Shown here in pieces: positions 7,206 to 11,683 of a stretch of DNA of 11,683 bases. The notes under the pieces are model-generated. The model worked only from the letters and a program-made list of their open reading frames with translations, had not been told where the DNA came from and did not search any database. The translations under genes were made by a program, and so were the position numbers. Source of the stretch: an uncultured Bacteroides sp. (GTDB lineage Bacteria > Bacteroidota > Bacteroidia > Bacteroidales > Bacteroidaceae); contig CAAFUN010000170.1 in the NCBI GenBank assembly GCA_900766195.1, forward strand, positions 1 through 11,683, in the 5' to 3' direction. The stretch's first letter is position 1; every line of letters begins with the position of its first letter.

Positions 7206-7745
7206 TTAACCAATGCTTTTTGCTAAAGGAAATTCAATTGACACCTTAGTTACAGCATGTAATATGTTGCTGATAGTCCTGTCTCCAATGAGGACAATTA
7301 CATCCATCAAATTTTCCTTTGTGTAACCTGCATCAAAAAAGGCATCAAGTAATGTTTCATTCTCTACGTGTCTCGTCTCTGAAAGCTGTTTTGTGAGTTT
7401 CACTAACGTGTCAAGTCTTGGGTCAAACGTTGCACTACCACGTCTGACCTCAATAGTTTGTTCTTCTGTAAAACCGGATTGCTTTGCTATCATGGTATGA
7501 GCACTTAGGCAATACATACAATGGTTCACTTCGCTTACAACCAGATTTACCGCTTCGGCATCTTTTGTAGTTAGTGAAGTCTTGCTTGTTTCAAGATTGA
7601 AATAGGCTTCCAACGCATTTTCAGAATAAGCCAGTGTAGAATACAGGTTGGGAACGGCACCAAATACCCCCTTGATTTTATCAAATACCTGCTGATTTTT
7701 TTCAGATACCTCTTCTCTTTTTAGAATTTTAAATTCATTTTTCAT
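7206..7745 (-). CDS. Carboxymuconolactone decarboxylase / AhpD-family protein with intact CxxCxxxH
   Basis: This cytoplasmic AhpD-like protein of 179 residues carries the full active-site motif NHCMYCLSAHTMIAK (C76, C79, H83). In AhpD the cysteine pair supports alkyl hydroperoxidase activity; the real substrate here is unknown. It is a paralogue of the product of 3754-4290, aligning without gaps through the active site. Its start at 7745 lies 25 bp from the left end of the IS982 element. Before that insertion it would have begun about 25 bp after the stop of the spondin-domain gene, so the two were probably co-transcribed. No Bacteroidota promoter box is visible in the 25 bp left, so transcription may now come from read-through or from the IS. 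Confidence 0.88.
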   Translation of the reverse strand: MKNEFKILKREEVSEKNQQVFDKIKGVFGAVPNLYSTLAYSENALEAYFNLETSKTSLTTKDAEAVNLVVSEVNHCMYCLSAHTMIAKQSGFTEEQTIEVRRGSATFDPRLDTLVKLTKQLSETRHVENETLLDAFFDAGYTKENLMDVIVLIGDRTISNILHAVTKVSIEFPLAKSIG

Positions 7746-7764
7746 TTTGATACTATTTTTTGTT

Positions 7765-7770
7765 TAAATA
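7765..7770. repeat. Target site duplication TAAATA, left copy
   Basis: TAAATA directly precedes the left inverted repeat of the IS982 element and is repeated exactly at 8798-8803 directly after its right inverted repeat. A 6-bp duplication is within the range of the IS982 family. It marks a simple insertion at this site and fixes the element's ends. Confidence 0.85.
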
Positions 7771-7788
7771 ACGTGAGTTCGACGAATT
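7771..7788 (+). repeat. IS982 left terminal inverted repeat
   Basis: acgtgagttcgacgaatt is the exact reverse complement of 8780-8797. It is the transposase binding and cleavage site at the left end of the element. Confidence 0.9.
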
Positions 7789-7803
7789 ATAAGTCGTTAT
7801 AAA

Positions 7804-7835
7804 TTTGGTGAATAGCGAGATTTTTTGTAACTTTA
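7804..7835 (+). promoter_or_regulatory. Probable Bacteroidota-type promoter of the IS982 transposase
   Basis: TTTG (7804-7807) and TAACTTTA (7828-7835) are separated by 20 bases, matching the Bacteroidota -33 / -7 layout (TTTG, then TAnnTTTG) except for the last base. It lies 39 bases upstream of the transposase ATG at 7875. The IS4-family element carries the same -7 box with the same spacing. Confidence 0.45.
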
Positions 7836-7874
7836 ATGTACTAAATATCAAAGTATTACAAATAAATCATCGCT

Positions 7875-8780
7875 ATGTTCACCGAAGACAAAGTTACTGA
7901 AATTTTCTTTATGGCAGATGAATTCTGCGGATTTTTTGATTCAAGAATGGAAAAATATGCCTTAAGAGACCATAAAAAGCGAATATATCATCGTGAATCA
8001 ACTATGTCAAAGTCAGAAATAATGGTAATCATCATTCTTTTTCACAACTCCGGCTATCGCTGTCTGAAGCATTTCTATGTTGAGCAAGTCTGCAGACATA
8101 TGCGTCATCTGTTTCCTAAAGTAGTTTCGTACAACCGTTTTGTAGAACTTGAACGTGACGTTGCCATTCCACTGGCTTTGTTTATCAAGAAGGTATTATT
8201 GGGCAAATGTACAGGCATAAGCTTCGTTGACAGCACTCCATTGCGAGTATGCAGGAACCAGAGGATCCTTATACATAAAACTTTCAAAGGTATTGCGCAG
8301 CGAGGAAAATGCTCAATGGGCTGGTTCTTCGGCTTTAAGCTTCATCTGATCTGCAATGAGAAAGGGGAACTACTCAACTTCATGATAACACCAGGTGATG
8401 TTGACGATCGCAGGCCTTTGGAATATAAAGCATTTGTAGAATTTATATATGGAAAGCTGGTTGGAGACAGGGGGTACATCAGCAAGAATCTGTTCGAGCG
8501 ATTATTCATTGACGGTATTCAACTCATCACTAAACTGAAAAGCAATATGAAAGGGGCATTGATATCTGTTTCAGATAAGCTACTGATAAGAAAGCGAGCT
8601 ATTATCGAAACCATAAATGATGAATTGAAGAATATTGCACAAGTTGAACACTCAAGGCATAGATGTTTCGATAATTTCATTGTCAACATGCTTGGAGCAT
8701 TGGCTGCGTATTGCTGTTTTCCTAAAAAGCCGTGTATCAATATTGAAAGAACTATTGATACACAACTTAAACTCTTTTGA
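7875..8780 (+). CDS. IS982-family transposase
   Basis: This intact 301-residue DDE transposase would catalyse cut-and-paste or copy-out movement of the element at 7771-8797. The catalytic residues are readable: D119 in SFVDSTPLRVC, D198 in VGDRGYIS and E245 in RAIIETINDELKN. Family landmarks include GKCSMGWFFGFKLHLIC, TPGDVDDRRP and the C-terminal EHSRHRCFDNFIVNMLGALA. Length is normal for IS982. The TGA stop at 8778-8780 overlaps the right inverted repeat by one base, as in compact IS elements. No frameshift or internal stop is present. An antisense frame at 8105-8287 is a shadow. Confidence 0.95.
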   Translation: MFTEDKVTEIFFMADEFCGFFDSRMEKYALRDHKKRIYHRESTMSKSEIMVIIILFHNSGYRCLKHFYVEQVCRHMRHLFPKVVSYNRFVELERDVAIPLALFIKKVLLGKCTGISFVDSTPLRVCRNQRILIHKTFKGIAQRGKCSMGWFFGFKLHLICNEKGELLNFMITPGDVDDRRPLEYKAFVEFIYGKLVGDRGYISKNLFERLFIDGIQLITKLKSNMKGALISVSDKLLIRKRAIIETINDELKNIAQVEHSRHRCFDNFIVNMLGALAAYCCFPKKPCINIERTIDTQLKLF

Positions 8781-8797
8781 ATTCGTCGAACTCACGT
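8780..8797 (-). repeat. IS982 right terminal inverted repeat
   Basis: aattcgtcgaactcacgt is the exact reverse complement of 7771-7788. It begins at the last base of the transposase stop codon. Confidence 0.9.
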
Positions 8798-8803
8798 TAA
8801 ATA
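8798..8803. repeat. Target site duplication TAAATA, right copy
   Basis: This is the exact copy of 7765-7770. It touches the stop codon (8804-8806, minus strand) of the spondin-domain gene, so the gene's coding sequence was not damaged by the insertion. Confidence 0.85.
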
Positions 8804-10102
8804 TTAGTTGATGGTAACTTTAACAATATTGGATATCACAGGAAGTGTAGTAAAGGCATTAGGGTTAGGCACTTCCCCAATCGGGTTGTTTTCTGCCATA
8901 GGCGTTCCACCCAATCCCGCCTGTGAGTTACCCGCTCCCGGAAATTGATTGACAGCGGTTCCATTGTCAAACAATCCTATTGATGCTGAAACATCTCCTT
9001 TTGCGGTAGCGTCTATTCCATTATCTTTTGACGCAAAAAACCAATCATTGGAAAGTCCATACATGGTAGCGATAGCCAATCGGTCGCCTTTTGCTACGTT
9101 TAACTGTTGGGAAACGCTGCTTCCTGATTGCCCACCAATTTTAGGAAGCAAAATTGTTGTGCTGGCGGCAGGGAGAACGTAAACTGCTTTTACCCCCGAT
9201 ACTGTTTTAAGGTATGCAGCCAAGCCTGTTGCATCGCCCTTTTGTGCTAAATCTTTAAGCCCTTTTCCACGATCATTTTCACCAACTTTATAGATTGGAT
9301 TATCTATTCCATTGTACACAACCACTAATACTGGTGATAGCGGAGTGAAAATTCCTGTTTGCGTACCTATATAATTTCCTAATACGCTATTGTCACCCAT
9401 TTCTGCAATATTTGTCAGACCGTTTGCACTTGGCTTTCCTGCTTCATACAATGGATTAGGACTTAGCAAATTACCTCCTGCTATATATGAAATAGCCCAA
9501 ACGCCGGGGCTGAAAGGAGTTGGATTAGTAGTACCCCCTGAAGTGTTAGTAATTGTAAGGGTAAAATTGGAATTACCATCATAATGAAGCGATGCTTTCA
9601 TTAAGGTAGAAGCCGGTGCATAAGTATTGCCTTGGGCATCAGTTCCATTTACTTCAGCAATAGCTTTAGGAGCTGTTTCTGCCGTTCCCGGGTGCATGAC
9701 AGTAGAACCGGGTACTTGATTAATACGTGTACCATTATCCCATAGTTTAATCTGTGATGATACATCGCCCTCAATTGGTGTACCATTATCCTGATATAAT
9801 TTTATGCCCGGATTTGCAGGGGCAAAAAACAAATCGTTTGACCAACCGTACATTGTTGCGAAGCTGACAGCCTGTCCTTTGGCTGCTGAAAATTTAATGG
9901 TGGTAGATTCTCCCGGCATTACAAGTGGGGATGTACCATCTTTTTTAAAAGTTCCGGATTCTACAAGCGGTTTGGAATCTAATACATTTTCTACAGTAAT
10001 GGTTGCCGGGGATGTTGATGGCATATCATCATCCTTTCTGCAAGCGGTGATTAGTAAGGGCATTGCTGCCATAGCTAACCAAATTGAATGTTTACGTCTC
10101 AT
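8804..10102 (-). CDS. Spondin-domain lipoprotein with two spondin-like units
   Basis: The start at the ATG at 10102 gives 432 residues with a good lipoprotein signal: MRRKHSIWLAMAAMPLLITAC, lipid-modified Cys at 21, followed by acidic RKDDD. A TTG start at 10132 would add ten residues before the signal and is less likely. Two spondin_N-like units are visible. The first (about 34-130) has ATMYGWSNDLFFAP and IKLWDNGTRINQVPG; the second (about 178-390) has FSPGVWAISYI, GLTNIAEMGDNSVLGNYI, ATMYGLSNDWFFAS and IGLFDNGTAVNQFPG. Spondin domains are adhesion-type beta folds, and bacterial versions are mostly exported with unknown roles. As first gene of the run it may be a surface or periplasmic client of the redox system (inference). 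The IS982 element now separates it from the next gene. Confidence 0.88.
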   Translation of the reverse strand: MRRKHSIWLAMAAMPLLITACRKDDDMPSTSPATITVENVLDSKPLVESGTFKKDGTSPLVMPGESTTIKFSAAKGQAVSFATMYGWSNDLFFAPANPGIKLYQDNGTPIEGDVSSQIKLWDNGTRINQVPGSTVMHPGTAETAPKAIAEVNGTDAQGNTYAPASTLMKASLHYDGNSNFTLTITNTSGGTTNPTPFSPGVWAISYIAGGNLLSPNPLYEAGKPSANGLTNIAEMGDNSVLGNYIGTQTGIFTPLSPVLVVVYNGIDNPIYKVGENDRGKGLKDLAQKGDATGLAAYLKTVSGVKAVYVLPAASTTILLPKIGGQSGSSVSQQLNVAKGDRLAIATMYGLSNDWFFASKDNGIDATAKGDVSASIGLFDNGTAVNQFPGAGNSQAGLGGTPMAENNPIGEVPNPNAFTTLPVISNIVKVTIN

Positions 10103-10129
10103 AATGAAATCTTTTTTAAAATTGTTTTG

Positions 10130-10137
10130 CAAATTTA
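10130..10137 (-). promoter_or_regulatory. Candidate -7 box for the spondin-first operon
   Basis: On the minus strand 10137-10130 reads TAAATTTG, an exact match to the Bacteroidota TAnnTTTG box, 27 bases upstream of the ATG at 10102. No TTG/TTTG is seen at the usual 17-23 base spacing upstream, so this is a weak or regulated promoter candidate. It overlaps the stop codon of the fragment at 10135-10299. Confidence 0.3.
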
Positions 10138-10299
10138 GATTTGGAGAGAGCCGTTAGCGGTATCTGTACTTCCCGCTGTGTTGTCGATATTTCCCGATGA
10201 GAGAAGTTGCCAGTAATCGAGTATATTCAAAGGCGCTAAAGGGAGCGAAGATTTATACTGCTCTCTTTTAATCCAATACTTCGGTAAATAATTAATTAA
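10135..10299 (-). pseudogene. Possible C-terminal remnant of an upstream gene, next to the IS4 element
   Basis: The minus strand is open for 54 codons from 10299 to a TAA at 10137-10135. The sequence has protein-like composition, containing YLPKYWIKREQYKSSLPLA and NILDYWQLLSSGNIDNTAGS, but there is no ATG. An in-frame TAG at 10302-10300 closes it upstream, 26 bp from the left end of the IS4-family element. It runs in the same direction as the spondin gene and ends 32 bp before that gene's start, which fits the tail of a former first operon gene cut by the IS and partly decayed. I do not recognise the family. An open stretch of this size can occur by chance, so certainty is low. Confidence 0.35.
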
Positions 10300-10346
10300 C
10301 TATCTCAAAAACAATGAGTTATATTAACAAGGGTTAGCATAAAAGA

Positions 10347-10378
10347 ATTGGTCAAGTAGCTGATTATCAGTAACTTTA
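10347..10378 (+). promoter_or_regulatory. Probable promoter of the IS4-family transposase
   Basis: ATTG (10347-10350), a 20-base spacer and TAACTTTA (10371-10378) match the Bacteroidota promoter layout apart from the first -33 base and the last -7 base. The transposase ATG at 10400 is 21 bases downstream. The -7 box and spacing are the same as in the IS982 element. Confidence 0.4.
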
Positions 10379-10399
10379 AGTATTCAAAGCTTAGTTACG

Positions 10400-11620
10400 A
10401 TGAATATATCAGATGCACTTGACCAATATAGGGATATCTGCGGTGATGTCTTAAAAAGATATACTGCGAAGTTAAACAAAAGTTTTAAAACCGTCTTTAT
10501 CGAGACATTACTTTTATACATGGTAATACCAAGAAAGATCAATTTCACCCGGTTGGGCCGCTACGGGACGCATTGTGAACAATGTTTCCGGCAGAACTTC
10601 ACAAAGAAGTTTGATTGGCTTTCATACAACCTGCTTATGGCTGATAGGATATTTGACAAGCTTGATCGTAAGGCTATTGCCATTGATCCGAGCTATATCT
10701 CCAAATCAGGCAAACGCACTCCCTGGATTGGTTATTTCTGGTCGGGCTGTGCCGGACAGGTTAAAAGAGGACTTGAAATTATGGGCATCGGGTTGATCGA
10801 TATTGATAAACATGACTGCATGATGCTTAGGGCTGTGCAATCTGCCGATACGGTAACCTTAGCCAACCGGGGCGCAACCTTGAATGATTGGTACCTGAAA
10901 GTGATTGAGCAATACAAAGAGCAACTATTACCTGTTTCCAAGTATATAGTAGCCGATGCCTATTTTTCCAAATTCTCTTTCACTCAAGGGCTCCACGATT
11001 TGGGCTTCCATCTGGTAAGTCGTCTGCGGGATGATTCCAACCTACTCTATCTTTATCAGGGAGAGAAGACCGGAAAGAAAGGACGCCCCAAAACATTCGA
11101 TGGCAAGATTGATGTGAGCAATCCGGATCACAGCCGGATGGAGAAACTGGATATTTACGAAGAAGAGGGAGAACTCTATACCTTGATTGCTCATTCAAAA
11201 GCATTGAAGCGAAATATACGGTTGGTGATATGGATCACACCTAAAGGAGCACATAAACTCTATTTCTCTACTGACACAGAAATGAGTGGAAAAGATGTCA
11301 TCCAATTTTACCGAACAAGGTTTCAGGTCGAATTTTGCTTTAGGGATAGCAAGCAGTTCACTGGCCTGTGTCACTCCCAGGCAAGGGATATCAACCGGTT
11401 GGATTTTGCATTCAACGCATCAATGACCGCCGTGAATGCGGCAAAAGTAATGATGAAGGAGAATGGAATACCATTTTCTATGGATACACTTAAGAACCTG
11501 ATGTACAACACATATATACTCAAAAGATTTTTTGAGCTGTCTGGGTTTAAGCCGAACAGAAAGATAAATGCTAAGCTTGTCAAAGAACTAATTGATATAG
11601 CCACCTATAGGGCAGCATGA
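10400..11620 (+). CDS. IS4-family transposase
   Basis: This intact 406-residue DDE transposase mobilises the element at 10328-11658. The catalytic core is readable: D96 in AIAIDPSYISKSG, D186 in YIVADAYFSKF, and the IS4-family YREK signature Y-x2-R-x3-E-x6-K as Y304, R307, E311 and K318 in YRTRFQVEFCFRDSK. A beta-strand insertion typical of IS4 proteins separates D2 and E. The last 19 codons and stop are identical to 2-61. I cannot assign a subgroup with confidence. Antisense frames inside it are shadows. Confidence 0.93.
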   Translation: MNISDALDQYRDICGDVLKRYTAKLNKSFKTVFIETLLLYMVIPRKINFTRLGRYGTHCEQCFRQNFTKKFDWLSYNLLMADRIFDKLDRKAIAIDPSYISKSGKRTPWIGYFWSGCAGQVKRGLEIMGIGLIDIDKHDCMMLRAVQSADTVTLANRGATLNDWYLKVIEQYKEQLLPVSKYIVADAYFSKFSFTQGLHDLGFHLVSRLRDDSNLLYLYQGEKTGKKGRPKTFDGKIDVSNPDHSRMEKLDIYEEEGELYTLIAHSKALKRNIRLVIWITPKGAHKLYFSTDTEMSGKDVIQFYRTRFQVEFCFRDSKQFTGLCHSQARDINRLDFAFNASMTAVNAAKVMMKENGIPFSMDTLKNLMYNTYILKRFFELSGFKPNRKINAKLVKELIDIATYRAA

Positions 11621-11658
11621 ATATCGTAAAAACTATATGATTTTATAACGAACCATTG
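11560..11658 (+). repeat. 99-bp direct repeat of bases 1-99
   Basis: Bases 11560-11658 equal bases 1-99 with no mismatch, and both copies end exactly at the IS4-family right terminus. The repeat shows either two IS copies in direct orientation around 10.2 kb of DNA, or the contig overlapping itself or an assembly k-mer at a branch point. Confidence 0.95.
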
Positions 11659-11661
11659 TCT

Positions 11662-11683
11662 AGATCGGAAGAGCACACGTCTG
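11662..11683 (+). other. Illumina TruSeq adapter sequence (contamination)
   Basis: The final 22 bases begin AGATCGGAAGAGC and continue as the standard TruSeq read-1 adapter. They follow three bases (tct) after the IS right end. This is a sequencing artefact, not biology: the contig end is formed by an untrimmed adapter-bearing read. Confidence 0.97.

Larger units (their letters stand above)
7771..8797 (+). mobile_element. Complete IS982-family insertion sequence
   Basis: This is a 1,027-bp element with perfect 18-bp terminal inverted repeats (acgtgagttcgacgaatt at 7771-7788, its reverse complement at 8780-8797), one intact transposase gene, and a 6-bp target duplication TAAATA on both sides. 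It points opposite to the host operon. The right target copy (8798-8803) abuts the stop codon of the spondin-domain gene (8804-8806), so the insertion lies in a former ~25-bp gap between two co-directional genes. Intact ends, target duplication and open reading frame point to a recent, possibly still mobile, insertion. Confidence 0.93.
10328..11658 (+). mobile_element. Complete IS4-family insertion sequence
   Basis: This is a 1,331-bp element with one intact 406-residue transposase. The imperfect terminal inverted repeats pair caagggttagcataaaagaat (21 bases, written here in two parts: caagggttagc + ataaaagaat) at 10328-10348 with the reverse complement of the right end (caatggttcgtt + ataaaatcat, 11637-11658), about 16 matches with one gap. 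The right end is independently fixed: the other copy (1-99) also stops matching after ...aaccattg. Only three genomic bases (tct) follow before adapter sequence, so the target duplication cannot be read for this copy. Size fits the family (about 1.2-1.6 kb). Confidence 0.85.

Noticed and set aside
7206..7745. True 4-carboxymuconolactone decarboxylase of aromatic degradation
   Set aside because: No aromatic-degradation genes are nearby, and the CxxCxxxH motif with redox neighbours points to the AhpD-like branch.
8804..10132. TTG start at 10132 for the spondin-domain protein
   Set aside because: It would place ten polar residues in front of a well-formed lipoprotein signal. The ATG at 10102 gives a normal signal with the lipobox cysteine at residue 21.
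1..11683. Window as a complete small plasmid because its ends overlap
   Set aside because: No replication initiator, origin or partition gene is visible, the overlap lies inside an IS, and the right end is adapter sequence. A circular translocatable unit remains possible, but a plasmid is not supported.
1..11683. CRISPR array, tRNA, rRNA or riboswitch
   Set aside because: No regularly spaced short repeats, no tRNA-like cloverleaf and no recognisable riboswitch were seen. Intergenic gaps are too short for most of these.

Overview
This window looks like an accessory, mobile-element-bounded segment from a member of the Bacteroidota. The evidence is an RteC-type regulator fragment (a family tied to CTnDOT-like conjugative transposons), a two-domain spondin lipoprotein, Bacteroidota-style promoter boxes (TTTG / TAnnTTTG) rather than strong Shine-Dalgarno sites, AT-rich DNA, and IS982- and IS4-family transposases of Bacteroidota type. 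I cannot name a genus. The piece behaves as an assembled short-read contig: its last 22 bases match the Illumina TruSeq adapter, and its first 99 bases recur exactly at 11560-11658.

Layout. Bases 1-99 are the right end of an IS4-family element that has cut an rteC-like gene (minus strand, 46-294). A perfect 14-bp hairpin (409-442) separates it from a long minus-strand gene run. In transcription order (right to left) the run is: spondin-domain lipoprotein (10102-8804), AhpD/CMD-family protein with CxxC (7745-7206), exported peroxiredoxin-like protein (7166-6462), exported thioredoxin-fold protein (6450-5977), short-chain dehydrogenase (5951-5193), AraC-family regulator (5157-4318), a second AhpD/CMD-family protein whose first cysteine is alanine (4290-3754), exported MsrA (3743-3072), exported MsrB (3050-2523), and DsbD (2457-461, split by a one-base frameshift). 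Gaps are 10-65 bp. The exception is a complete 1,027-bp IS982-family element (7771-8797, TSD TAAATA) inserted directly behind the spondin gene's stop codon. Upstream lies a short possible gene remnant (10135-10299), then a complete IS4-family element (10328-11658).

How the genes fit together (inference). The set reads as an envelope thiol-redox and methionine-repair operon. DsbD would carry electrons across the inner membrane to the exported thioredoxin-like protein, and from there to periplasmic MsrA and MsrB and possibly the peroxiredoxin-like protein. The AhpD-like proteins and SDR would act in the cytoplasm, and the AraC protein would be the local regulator. The dsbD frameshift, if real, would disable the electron entry point, and the IS982 insertion may uncouple the first gene from the rest.

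No rRNA, tRNA, CRISPR array, replication or conjugation-machinery gene is visible.
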